A DNA stretch of 64,000 nucleotides from Cylindrotheca closterium (lineage: Eukaryota; Bacillariophyta; Bacillariophyceae; Bacillariales; Bacillariaceae): the NCBI GenBank assembly GCA_933822405.4, contig CAKOGP040001112.1, positions 867,647-931,646 of the forward strand. The letters are read 5' to 3'. This document shows positions 22,162-33,270 of the stretch, piece by piece (position 1 is the stretch's first letter; each line of letters starts with the position of its first letter). The notes below the pieces were generated by a model. That model had not been told where the DNA came from and ran no database searches. It saw nothing but the letters and a program-made list of their open reading frames with translations. The translations under genes and the position numbers were made by a program.

Positions 22162-23442
22162 TGATGATTGGGGATTGCATTCCCCAAGGAAAGACGCTTT
22201 TGTGAAAAACGAACCTTTCAACTCAGAAATACAATATTCTAAAGATGTATAATACGTAGTCCTACCTATATATGAAATTTTATCGCGATGAGTCAAAATC
22301 GAAAACTCCCCTCGAGTGACCCCATAATAAGTTTGTCGGGAGAAAACAATGGAAAATGAAAAATATACGCGGTAATTACTATCTTAACGAATCTTTTGAT
22401 TCAGTCGAACTGATCCATTCGCATTTTGACACATCAGTGAAAAATACCTGTTTAGCCATCATACAGAAAAAATGTTCTGGGTCGCAAAATGTATTTTTAT
22501 TTTGGACTAGTGTTGCAAAATCGAAAAAAAAATTAAATAAAAGATTCATGTAGGTATGTAGAATTCCTACGAATATTCAAAACCATTGTTCTAGTTTTCC
22601 TAATTTTTCCAACGAACCAATTGCTGAGCGGGCGATAAACAGCGAAGACTCGTTCGAAATTTCCGGGACCCTGAAGGGGGAATCAAAATTCCAGGGGATT
22701 TGCGATTTTGACTCATCTCCCTGCTGATCAAATGATTTTAAAATATATGACTTGTGTTATTGGGCACAAGAGTGTCGTACACGGAGCAATGATAGAGGCG
22801 TTACGAGTAGAGACCTTCTTTCGGGCTCGCTCCTCAAAAGATCGTCTCATTTGCCGTCAATGACATCCGGAGGCGCCAATATCCCGAATAGGTTGATGGC
22901 GAACCCGGAAAATTTAAGGGCTTACATGCCTTTCAATAGATATAAAACAGTTGTGATAACATACGATCACAGTGACAACGACTAGATTCGATTCAGCAGG
23001 GACGAGGTGGAATGTACGTAAGATGCCTGAAGCTCAGAAGGCAAGCGAACTCCAATGTGTTTTTCTTCCAAGGTCGTTAAGTAGAGATTATGACTCTGGT
23101 TCAATTGCCGGGTATCACGTATGTCTTAGATGTTAAGTCGAGTTTTGATGAAATCCGAGCACATGCAGAGAATCAAAAACACCGGAAGCAGTATTTAAGG
23201 CCTTATGGCTGTTCGAACATGCCTTAATTGAGAATTCTTTTGGCATACGTGGTCTCGCACACCTCTTTAAGTGACGATTAGGTGGCTTGAAACTACGATA
23301 AGTGGTGATCCGGAGTGGTGGAGCAGGAAAAGGGCACAGCATGCATTACGAACCGATGCGATCCATTCACTTATTTTTTGAGCTTTCTTCATCGGATCGA
23401 GATTTGCACAGCTGATCCTACAGTACACATAAAAAGGAAAGC
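22162..23442. other. 1.3-kb intergenic region, no gene seen
   Basis: AT-rich DNA between PCCB and the first zinc/GAF-like gene. The longest open frames are under 80 codons and lack recognisable features. It presumably holds the promoter of the downstream gene; no specific element is recognised. Confidence 0.4.
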
Positions 23443-25896
23443 ATGTCTGGTCTAGATCTTCTTGATGCAGATGTTGGAGTCATGGCTCCAAACCCTGCTG
23501 CCGTATTTGGCAATATCGCCATGAATGGCGATGAATACGTACGATGCAACCGTTGTGGATACGGTGGCTGTGATGTACGGACGCAAGGTTGCGGGTGCAC
23601 ACTTCATGCGGTAGGTAGTTCAATATATTCTGTTCATATGATTTCTTTCATTTGCGATCGATTGATCGTTGCATTCAGTTGGGTTTCGTTTATCAAGGAA
23701 GTCTAGACTTAATTCGTGGAATGGATGTTGTTTGATGTGCATGGAAAAAGCGAAAATCAGCGTATACTTCTACGTGCTTACAGTACCGGCGGACAATTTC
23801 AGACAAGCATCTCACAAACTTCTTTGTCTGTTATTCAATTCTATAGAGATGCGTTGTGATTCCTGCAGGCGGCAAGCTGACACACTGCGCAAGCTGTCAC
23901 ACACCGACAGCTGGGCTTGTTCTGTTTCCCATGTCCTTCCGAGAGATTGACGAGGCTCGCAAGTCTGCGTCTCTATCGGTGGCTCGGGGAAAGGGACGAA
24001 AGAGGAAGTCAGGAGATGCCGAGGTTGATGCTTCTGGTGCTTATGTCTCTGAACGCAGAACTGGTCGTTGGACCACTGAAGAGATGGGGTACTGTGACAA
24101 GCTCATCCAAAAGTTTGAGTCTGGGGAACTGCCTCTTTGTGATGGCATCAAATTGAACGAATTTCTTGGAAACATGCTTAAGTCCAAGCAGTCTCGTTTG
24201 ACCAAGAAAATGAAAAATGCCAAGCTCAGCTCAAGAACCTTTCAATCTACGGCCGCCGGGCTTGTAGACATTAACGAGGCTCGTGAGTTTTCGGAGCTCG
24301 AAGAAGCTTTTTTTCAGTCTCTTTCTTGTTCTCAGGAGCGTGCTGAAATCAAGTTTCACATGCAACGAGAGTGGCGTGAACAATTCAGTGCCCACTGTGT
24401 TGCTGCCGGTGTCCGTCTGGATGCTGATGCTTGGTTGAACAGTGTCGAAGAAATGGATCGACGATCTTCTGAAGCAAGGGATGCTGCCAAGATGGCAAGA
24501 AGAAAGTTGATGATGGGCTTTGCATTAAGGACTGATGCCAAGAATCCTGACCAAGGTGTCTTTATTGAAAGAACCGAGGCCGATGACAGAGTCGCTGAGG
24601 GCACCAATGGCCTCGACGAAACGAATGTTTCGGATCATCACTCTATGCTTCAGTCACTTGCAAAGGAAGCTAGACGAAGCTCTGACATCAATGGCAAAAG
24701 CAGTCTTTTACATTCTGCTCCATTTTTGTCCAAGGTCATGGGTTACATGCAACGCCACAATGTTCCTTTCGAACATGTTGACCTTTGGGTGCCATCCTTT
24801 ATCCCCACTGAGGATCACGCGAGCGCTCCAGCCAATTGTCGGCTTTGCTTTGCAGGAAGCTCCACTGTCGATGACTGTGTGGGCGCTGATGGAAAGACAA
24901 GAAAGGCTCTGAGCACAGATGCCCACTTCAATCTTTTCGCATTTGGCGACTACAGCCAAAAGTTTTCTTTTGATGTCGGGTGCGGACTTCCTGGCCGTGT
25001 CTACGAAAGTGGCCGTCCTACTTGGGAACAAAGCGTGCAGAACGCACCGCACAATCACTTTGAAAGATGTGGTGGTGCACTACAATGGGGAATTAAAACA
25101 GTTCTTGGTATTCCAATTGCCAGTCCAAATGTGGGTCGCATCGTGGTGATCTTGTATTCTTGCCACGATCGTCCAAAGGACCAAGAGCTGGTTGGGCGAT
25201 TGTCGGACGAGTTCACAAAGGTAAGATGGACAAGGCTGAATCCATGCTTTGCTTATGCTTCAAAACTGACACATTTCTCTTTCTTCCTGACAGCTTCTAC
25301 CATCCCCCAAATGGAAGCTGGTTGTCGACATTGGTGAAGACGACCCGCTTATGCCTTCCCCGTCCCCTACTGCACAATCGAATGCACAATCGAATTCGAT
25401 TTCAAGCACTCTTGATCTTTCGAGCAGTGACCCTGTGCAGGAAAATCTTGCTGCCAGTATGCCTGTCGGGAAGGATCACAGAATTGACGAGATCGTTTCG
25501 TTGCTTGGAGAACTCATGCCCTCTGATCCAAACTCACCACTGGCGCCATATTTGCCTGGGTTTATGTCTTTGCGGTTGTTGCTCCTTCGAACAACACGAA
25601 CTGCAGACGAAGAAGAACACGCAAGGACCACACTCGACTCTTACACTTCCTACTCCCAAAGCGGAAGGCAACGAGCAGAGATCGGTGTCATGCTTGCACG
25701 CGATTACATGTTCCTTTCTCAACAAAAAGCCACTCAACCTTCCCCCAGTTTTTTTAGCGTAGGGCAGGGCTTGAATAATTCTCAGAACCCATCTCAGAAC
25801 CAAGCGCTGTCCGGATACTCAGTTTTTGACGTTCACAACTCACCCACCCTGGGTCCAATTTCGATTGCGGATGCACTTTCCATTGTTTCAAATTAA
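23443..25896 (+). CDS. Zinc-binding / Myb-like / GAF-like nuclear protein, paralog A
   Basis: Three exons: 23443-23610, 23847-25220 and 25294-25896, giving 714 residues. The acceptor at 23846 was chosen because it joins LHA to RCVIPAGGKLTHCASC, matching the paralog. Residues 34-75 form a RING-like Cys/His cluster (RCNRCGYGGCDV, GCGCTLHARC, HCASC). A basic patch (GKGRKRKSG) is a likely nuclear signal. Next comes a Myb/SANT-like block beginning RTGRWTTEEMGYCDKLIQKF and ending SKQSRLTKKMKNAKLS. A GAF-like domain follows (FSFDVGCGLPGRVYESGRP…WGIKTVLGIPIASPNVGRI), resembling the N-terminal GAF-like domain of plant MYC-type bHLH proteins. A helical C-terminal domain lies at about 560-650. A transcriptional regulator is the likely role; the ligand is unknown. 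It lies tail-to-tail with paralog B. Confidence 0.75.
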
Positions 25897-26209
25897 AGAC
25901 TTCACCACAAATTTTCAAAAGTGCAGGGGCTGTGGACAAAACTGAATCACTATTTTGCTATTATATTTTAAAAAATAATATTGTTTCATATGTTTCGAAT
26001 ACATACTCTACCGTACCGGTAATATTTCAAGCTGCCTGCACCTGGTGCGGGTAGATAGGTAGCCTAGACTTCCAGAATGACAGACAGGCAAGCGGATCCA
26101 GTCAGAACAGAAAAAAGGGTGACTGAAAACTGAGATAATTTATCAGAATTAATTGAACAGAAATTAAAGGTACATACAAAGTCAGCAAGGTATCAAAACC
26201 AACAGAGTA
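25897..26209. other. Spacer between convergent paralogs
   Basis: 313 bases separate the stop codons of paralogs A and B. The stretch is AT-rich, includes a TACCGGTA palindrome (26014-26021), and has no coding potential. It serves as 3' UTR for both genes. Confidence 0.5.
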
Positions 26210-28732
26210 CTACAAATGCTGATGAGGCGGATGAAATGCAGTGCCCATCATGATAGGGTTCATTTGTTCGATCCCAGGATGGTGAAGGTTTTGCAGTTGC
26301 AAAGAGTTGTTTTGTTGCATGTTCTGTCCTGACGCAAGGAGAGCCTGAGATTGGACAAGGCGATTCAGCTGAAATTGAGTCGGACCACCACCTTGCATAA
26401 ACGAATTTTGGGAGCCCCCAAGCGCAGACTGGTTCAGGCCGAGGTTTGTGGAGGTGACTGGGGCCATGGTATTCAGTTGCAGCAGATCATTGGCGTGCTG
26501 CTGCTGCTGTTGGTGCTGCTGCTGTTGGTGCTGCTGCTGTTGCATTGCTTGTGATTGCAATGGTTGCGCTGAAAACTGCTGCTGCATGCTTTGCACGTTC
26601 ATTATCTGTTGACTATTTGATTTCATTTGCTGCTGTTGCTGCTGTTGTTGTTGATCAGGAACGCCGACACCACCACTCGATTGATACACTACCATAAAGT
26701 CCCGCGCTACCAAGCATGCGATTTCTTGGTTCCTCCGGCCGGAAGATTTGTAAGAGGAATATGACTCCAACATTGTCGATATGAACTCCGATTCTTGTGG
26801 TGTTTTGACCTGCTTTACAAGCAACAATCTCAACATGGAAAAACCCGTCATGTACATTGCATATGGAGAGTCATCCGATGGTGCAAACTGTTCCAACAAG
26901 TTTAACAACTCTGACACTCTCATGTCAGCGAGGTTAGCTGTCTTGGGGGCGTCGGCTACTTCCCCAAGATCAACAACAAGTTTCCATTTTGGAGTCGGTT
27001 TCAACTGTGGTAAAGCAGTGGTTAGTATACTCCTGCATGGAATCAAGTTGCTTTGGACAGAAGCTTCCTATTGTGCTTACCTTTGTGAACTCCTCTGTTA
27101 TCCGCCTTGCCATTTCTGGGTCGCGAAGACGATCATGCCGTGAGTACAAAACCACGACAATACGACCCACGTTGGGACTAGATATCGGGATACCCAAAAC
27201 TGTCTTGATTCCCCATTGATGTGCCCCGCCACATCTTTCGAACTGTTGACTGGGTGCATTGGCTACACCTTGTTCCCAAGAACATACTGATGATTGGTAT
27301 ACTCTGCCTGGTAGCCCACAACCAACATCGAAGGAGAACTTTGCACTATATTCTCCAAATGAGAGCAAATCGAAATGATGTTGACTGCTGATCGGAACGG
27401 GAGTACCACCATCTTCAGGGATTTCCACATCACAGCTGGCAAAGCCAGCAAAACAGAGACGACATTTCTGCTCCGCATCAGGTGAATCCGAACTTGGAAC
27501 AAACGATGGCACCCACGCATCAACATACTCAAATGGGAGCTTGTGTCTGTGCAAGTACTGGACAACTCGTCCCACAAATGGAGAAGAAAAATCCCGTAAT
27601 GATGTCGCGCAGTGATCTGGTCTTGGTTTCTTTTCCTTGGGTAGCATGCCATTCAGATTATTCGATGATGCATGGCTTGGGAGCATCTCGTTGTTACGAT
27701 CATTTGCCACATTGTTCTCTATGAAAACACCATGTTCGCGGTTGGATGCATCTTGGCTCAGCGCGTACCCCATCAACAATTTACGCCTTGCCATTCTTGC
27801 AGCATCCTTCGCTTGCGAAACTCGTTTATCCATTTCCTCTACGCTAGACAACCATGCATCCGCATCCAGTTTCTGCCCCATGGATACACAGAATGAGCTG
27901 AAGAGCTCTCGCCATTCCTTTTGCATATGAAACCGAATCTCAGCTCTCTCCATGTTGCAGTGTATCGATTCAAAGAAAAGCCGCTCTAGTTGTGATACCT
28001 CTTTTGCTTCTTCAATATTCCCGATGTATCCTATCGATCGCTTGTAAGTCTTGGCACTTAGGCGTGCGTTCTTCATTTTCTTGGTGAGACGAGATTGCTT
28101 GGACTTGAGCATACCCGCTAGGAAGTCGTTCAGCTTGACACCATCAGCTATCGGTAAGTGTCCCGCTTCGAACTTTTCTATCATCTTGTCACAGTACATG
28201 GTCTCTTCCGAAGTCCACCTTCCCGTCCTGAGCTCGGAACCATCTCCCGGTTCATCCACTCTCGAGTTGGATGGGTTCAGCCTCGCAATAGTTGCATTCT
28301 TTCGTTTCTTTCCTCGTTTCGAACTTGGTGACGTGGCTGCAGCTTGTGCTTGCGCTTCATCAATCTCGTTAAAGTTCATCGGAATCAGCATCAATGATCT
28401 TACCCTCGATCCACATGGTGGGCAAATTGTGAGCTGCTGGTGAGGTGAAATCGGTGTACAACGCTGTAGGGAGCCAGAAGAAGAGCAAAAAGATATGAAA
28501 AGCATTAGTTAGTAGAGTGTTCAGTTCAGAGTCCCTGTTTCATCAAGCAATTAGAGCAACTTACAGCATGCAAAAAGCATCCACAGTCTAAGACTTGAAG
28601 ATCACAGCCCGGCATTCCACACTGTTTGCAGTGTATCTCACTATGCTGGTGTTGGTGTTGGTGCTGTTGTATTATTCCTCCTCCAGGAGACATAAAGGCC
28701 GAAGAGACCCCCGAGTTAGGGAAATTCACCAT
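26210..28732 (-). CDS. Zinc-binding / Myb-like / GAF-like nuclear protein, paralog B (polyglutamine tail)
   Basis: Three exons on the minus strand: 28565-28732, 27081-28463 and 26210-27004, giving 781 residues. Both introns sit at exactly the positions found in paralog A (after LHA and after EEFTK), and exon 1 is 56 codons in both. The Cys/His cluster (HCKQCGMPGCDL, DCGCFLHARC, ICPPCG), basic patch (KRGKKRKN), Myb-like block (RTGRWTSEETMYCDKMIEKF; SKQSRLTKKMKNARLS), GAF-like core (FSFDVGCGLPGRVYQSS) and helical C-terminal domain are all conserved. It differs by an N-terminal QHQHQHQH run and a long Gln-rich C-terminus with CAA/CAG-encoded runs of up to nine Gln, typical of activation domains or condensate-forming tails. 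The likely role is a nuclear regulator; targets are unknown. Confidence 0.75.
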
Positions 28733-29866
28733 TGCTCGGTTCGTTGATTGATGGATGATTTTCTATTCCTATCGTCAAATACGTTCTGCCCAATGGGACT
28801 TCCCCTGCTCAAATTCCAGTCGACTTTTGTCGGAGGCAACGCATTTAATTCTGGAAGCCGACGAAGCTGTGCTGCAGATAAAAGGCAAGGTTCGAAATGA
28901 CAGACTCAATGTGTCTCAGAAAGGAACTGTATTGATTCTATTGGATAAATCATGTCGTAGCTTAAAATATCCCTTAAGAGAGAGAACCGGTGCCGCGAAG
29001 CAGTGCGACCACTTTGCAAAGTTCTCGTCAGGCAGCAGAACTTTGAAATTTGGAATTCCGATGAGGATACTAAGCCAGTACCAATTTCCGGCAGAAGTAA
29101 AGGGGAGGGAGGTTTTGAATTTGGAATATTTGGGGGATCCACAAAGGGTGGTGACGTGTGCAATTTCAAATTGCTGAAAATTGTTCCTTGCAATTTTATG
29201 GGTCATTCCACTCCGATTCCCTCAATGAATGAATGAATGGTGCTGTGGTACGATCCTCAAGTGACGTGCATAATTGCAGAAAAGTGTTCCTTCTCCTGCT
29301 GTTACCTGGTACCGGTACCATACCGTACCTGGTACTCAAGTTCATTCTCAATTCTGCACTTCTCCAGTAAGTTCTGGAAAATCAATGATGAAGTACCAAG
29401 GTTGAACAAACTTAGTAACTTGTAGATAAGTGCTACTGTTTTGGCTTCCTCCTACTATGTTTCTGTTGAAGTTTTACCATTGTTTTGTCTGGTGTCTTCG
29501 TGTCTCGATGACAACCCCTCTGTAGCTGCATTATATCAATTGATTCAATTGGTGACCATTGTATGCAGTACCGGTACGTAACGTTGGGAACTGCACTTGC
29601 ATCCGAAGCCGCAGAGAATACACACATCTGTCATGTGTTCTGATTCTTGGAGAGCTGAAAGACCTTCGCATCGGAACAGCCGCGCCGGTCAGTTGGTCTC
29701 CAACCAATCGAAACTCTGCATACACGTACTGCGAAAAAAATGTGATCCGAACTTTCAACGACAATTTCGCCATTTTGCGCCAATAAATTCGGTATCTGCG
29801 CCATCACCTCACAGTTTTTCGACCATTGAACACTGTGAAGGTGACATCACAATTTTCAGCTTCATC
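28733..29866. other. 1.1-kb divergent intergenic region
   Basis: This separates paralog B (leftward) from the plastid kinase-like gene (rightward). Open frames of up to 140 codons occur but show no domain or plausible leader. A perfect 12-bp palindrome GGTACCGGTACC (29309-29320) and GTACCGGTAC (29568-29577) fall here, the latter about 290 bases before the kinase-like ATG. Confidence 0.45.
29309..29320. repeat. Perfect 12-bp palindrome with TACCGGTA core
   Basis: GGTACCGGTACC is self-complementary and is followed by ATACCGTACCTGGTAC, itself partly self-complementary. It is one of several noncoding TACCGGTA sites in the window and a possible binding site for a dimeric protein. Confidence 0.7.
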
Positions 29867-31383
29867 ATGACACGGAATGGAAAAAGACTCCAGAGACTAT
29901 GTCTGCTGATAACGCTTGCATCTTGCTCAACATTTGCACCAGCGCATCGGACACTTCGTAGATCATTACAACCGTTGCGCTTTCAGAATGAAGTGGACGA
30001 ACAATTGTTATGGGATTTGCCAATCACGACTCCGTTCAATCCAAACAACGAAACGCCGATTGGCAAACTCTTCAAAAACACTTACGTGATTGATCGTCAG
30101 ATTGAATGTGGCTCTGAGAAAATACAACTCTATGAAGCGTTTCACGTCCGTGATGACGGGAAAGCGTACCCAATGATCGTGAAGCTTTCCAAGAACATTG
30201 GAAGCATCCAAGTGGAACACGAGGTCTACAGAACCATCGAAAGTCAACTTCGTGACGATGAAAGGGATTGCTTTGTGCAAATCTATGATCTCATTGAAGA
30301 ACCGAATTGCATCCCTGGCAAAAGTGCTCTTGTCCTCGAAAAGGGCGAAGAAGACCTCCGAACGCACATTCAAAGATTGGGAAGGTTTCAGGGTCCAGAG
30401 CTCCGATCCGCCATGCAAAAAGTCATTCGCATCGTTGAAGCTCTTCATAGCAAGGGAATGGTATGGACGGAAATCAAGGCTGAGAATTTCATTGTCCAAA
30501 GGGATGGGACGATCAAAGGGATTGACTTGGAATCTGTCATTTACCACCAGAATTATTTGCAAATGTACACTGCCGAAACGGTGCCCCCGGAGTTTCCTTT
30601 AGCAGACTTATATCAATGCGTACCAAGCATCCAACCAGACTTTTCCTTTGATATATGGGGCCTGGGCATTGTAATGTTTGAAATGGCCACTGGAAATTCA
30701 TTCTTTGATGGGGGTCTCAAGGATATCGAGTTTATTAAGGTATGATTGTATGATTTCATCAGTTGTCCGAATGCAACCAAGCACACGATATATAACTCAC
30801 ACTTGCCCTTGCTTGCCCCTGTACAAAAAAGGAAAAACTATATTACATAGATGAAATCGAGCCGTTTGTGCAAAGAAAACTCTGGCAGGTCGATCCAGGC
30901 GCCAGACAAATAATCGAGCAATGCTTGAGAGTAGATGCTAGTGTTAGGTCCTCTTCAATGGAACTGCTACAATTTCCTTACTTTTCCGAAGCCAGGAGAG
31001 TGACACCCACCCTACCTGCCATCCCGCAAAGGAACGATGCGCAAGTCTCGAACAAGGCAGAGCAACAGTCCGATCATTTGCAGCACCAACGAATGGAAGG
31101 ACGGCAGGGTGGTGTATTGGATATTGGCTTATCACAGCGGGTAGATGCAGTTGTCCGGGCATTCCAGAAGTATGCCCGAAAGAATCCCAGCAGCGAAGGG
31201 ATATTCTCTCACATTTTTCAGTGGACGGCGGACCCGTCACTTCCTCAATTGTTTTCGCCTCAAAACCATGACATTTCTACGCAACGGTTTGAATCAGTCT
31301 TGATGGCAATCAATACAGTGGAGAAAATTGATCCACAGGCTGCAAGAGAATTTCTTTACATTCTTCATCAAACATTTCTCTGA
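29867..31383 (+). CDS. Aberrant protein kinase-like protein with plastid-type leader
   Basis: Exons 29867-30739 and 30832-31383 give 474 residues. The intron has a good donor (AAG|GTATGA) and a less usual acceptor (ACAAAAAAG). The leader LLITLASCSTFAPAHRTLR has a hydrophobic core then CST-FAP, a strong match to the diatom plastid motif. The kinase fold is visible: KAYPMIVKLSKN (candidate VAIK lysine), ALHSKGMVWTEIKAENFIV at the catalytic loop, GIDLES at the DFG position, TVPPEFP (APE-like) and FDIWGLGIVMFEMATG (DxWxxG). The catalytic Asp of HRD is replaced by Glu (VWTEIKAEN) and DFG by DLE, so it is either a divergent active enzyme or a pseudokinase. A C-terminal region of about 110 residues is unassigned. 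Confidence 0.75.
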
Positions 31384-31908
31384 TGAACTGAATAGAAGAA
31401 GGCAGCCGATAAAGCTCGATAAGCGGAAAAAGCTTCACCAACATGGAACAGTTGAGCGGTGCTGATGGATGGAACTTCCATTGTTGATAAACGATGTACT
31501 CCGACATAGGGGATGCCAAGCTGCGTACAATGATTTGCTCACCCATACCACTACCTTTTACTCTGATGCTGATGCAACGAAAGGGATGAAAGGAGAGATT
31601 TTACAACGTTTGTACAATGACCTCCGTCCCAAAAGCGGAAGATTCCTTAAACGAAGCAGGAGAAAGAGAGTGAACGCTGGTTTTAAAAGGCTCTGGTGAC
31701 AAACGGGCCCATAGAAAGTGCGAGAGCAATAAAAGTAAAATTCAAAATGCTCATTTATTAATATCGATACTCTTGATTTATCACGATCTTTGCAAAAATA
31801 TCTGAGACGGTCTTGCTGACGCCCGTTTTCTTCAGTTTCATCAATCATTGGAATACAAATCCAACCCCAAAATTTCTGTTCCTTCAAGAACACATCATTA
31901 ATTACCGT
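31384..31908. other. Intergenic, nothing recognised
   Basis: About 520 bases between the kinase-like gene and the D27-like gene on the same strand. A short open frame near 31469-31699 has no recognisable features. An ATG at 31813 is in frame with the D27-like gene but would bury the signal peptide. Confidence 0.4.
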
Positions 31909-32766
31909 ATGAATCTTTGTTGTATTATCCTACTGGGAACAATATGCATCAGCTCTAGTTTCTTCACCTCTAAATATGAAAGGAGACGGTCAGCGGCTGC
32001 AGCTATTTATGCTCAAACGGTGAAGGGACCAGATGCCGACACGAAACCAGATTATGAACAAATACACGGCCCACTAGGAAAGACGCTTGATCGATTGTTC
32101 CTTACGATATTCCGCACTAGAATGGCAGAACAAGTGGGTATCGACTCATCTCTACCCAAGGATGACTACCAGGGGCTGATGGAGCTCACAGGTGCAATGA
32201 ATGCAAGATTTAGTGATCGGACGGAAGTGCAGAAAACTGCTCAAAACATACTACGATCATTATTTCCAAGCTGGCTTCCTCGCCAATATGCATCTCTTTT
32301 CTCCCGCCCATTCCCCCAGTTTTCTGCTCGGATGAATGCTTGGGCTACAAGAGTTGCAGGAACATGGTTGATGGGTGAATGCGAACTGAATGATGTTGAA
32401 GTAGATGGGAAGTTATACAAAGACCAAGGACTCCTAGTCAAGAGATGTCGCTTTCTGGAGGAGTCAGGGTGTGCTTCAGTTTGCGTCAATGCGTGTAAAA
32501 TCCCAACCCAAAATTTCTTCATTGAAGATATGGGGCTGCCACTGACCATGGTGCCGGATTACGAAACAGGTGAATGTCAGTTTAGTTTTGGGCGGATGCC
32601 AACAGTAGAGGAGGAGATGGAAGCGAAGGCTACTCCATGCTTGTCAAGGTGTCCAACAGGTGGGAGTTTGAGACGATGGCACGATGGCAATCGGGAATCT
32701 GTCGATCTTTCCCCGATATCGCTGAATGAAACAAGCTCTGCTTGTCAATTTATGGATGCAGCGTGA
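31909..32766 (+). CDS. Beta-carotene isomerase D27-like protein, plastid
   Basis: 285 residues in one exon. I chose ATG 31909 because it puts the hydrophobic MNLCCIILLGTICISSS segment at the extreme N-terminus, followed by FFTS, as expected for a plastid presequence. The D27 (DUF4033) domain is clear near the C-terminus: VKRCRFLEESGCASVCVNAC, then KIPTQNFFIEDMGLPLTMVP, ECQFSFGRMP and ATPCLSRCP. The Cys-rich pattern fits the non-haem iron carotenoid isomerase family. Plant D27 interconverts all-trans and 9-cis beta-carotene at the start of strigolactone synthesis. In algae the homologs probably act on carotenoid isomers in other pathways. It sits between two other genes with plastid-type or lumen-type leaders. 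Confidence 0.85.
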   Translation: MNLCCIILLGTICISSSFFTSKYERRRSAAAAIYAQTVKGPDADTKPDYEQIHGPLGKTLDRLFLTIFRTRMAEQVGIDSSLPKDDYQGLMELTGAMNARFSDRTEVQKTAQNILRSLFPSWLPRQYASLFSRPFPQFSARMNAWATRVAGTWLMGECELNDVEVDGKLYKDQGLLVKRCRFLEESGCASVCVNACKIPTQNFFIEDMGLPLTMVPDYETGECQFSFGRMPTVEEEMEAKATPCLSRCPTGGSLRRWHDGNRESVDLSPISLNETSSACQFMDAA

Positions 32767-33270
32767 TATCTTCCACGACTCACTCTGCTGCACTGATGCT
32801 GTGCTTTTTCTTTGGGGATTAGACACGATTACTCTCGAAGCGAACGAAAGGTTCGGAAGAAGACGAATGGATGAACGAATGATTGACTTCCAAAAACACA
32901 GGTATCATGATTCCACATTAGTGAAATCATAATCGAGCAGTGAATACTTCTAAAATTTGCCGGTGACTTGGCATTGGCAATGCTTTGAATCTTTAAAAGC
33001 AGTCAGTCATTGTTCTTATAAAAAGTTACCCACGTATACCGTAACCTGGTACACTACTGGCAACTACTGTACCCTGACCGTAGTGATCTGGAGTGAGTGA
33101 GTCAGACAGGCAGTAAGTCAAGTCAGTCGATCTGACTCAATCGACCAGTCAGCAACAAAAGTACACGTGTTTTCAAAATGCATCACTTTCCAGTCGGTGT
33201 TCGTCACAAATCTAGCTAGAAAGACTCAATACTGTACTCTGCCAAAAATATAAAAAGAACCAACACAGCC
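32767..33270. other. Intergenic, GTCA-rich leader region
   Basis: About 500 bases. Around 33090-33150 there are repeated GAGTGAGTGAGTCAG and CAGTCAGTC-type words. A TATAAAAA word occurs at 33249-33256, 15 bases before the next ATG; that is probably too close to act as a TATA box unless the leader is very short. No gene is seen. Confidence 0.4.

Noticed and set aside
28755..29206. 140-codon frame upstream of paralog B
   Set aside because: No leader, domain or splice logic; overlapping antisense frames of similar length suggest chance.
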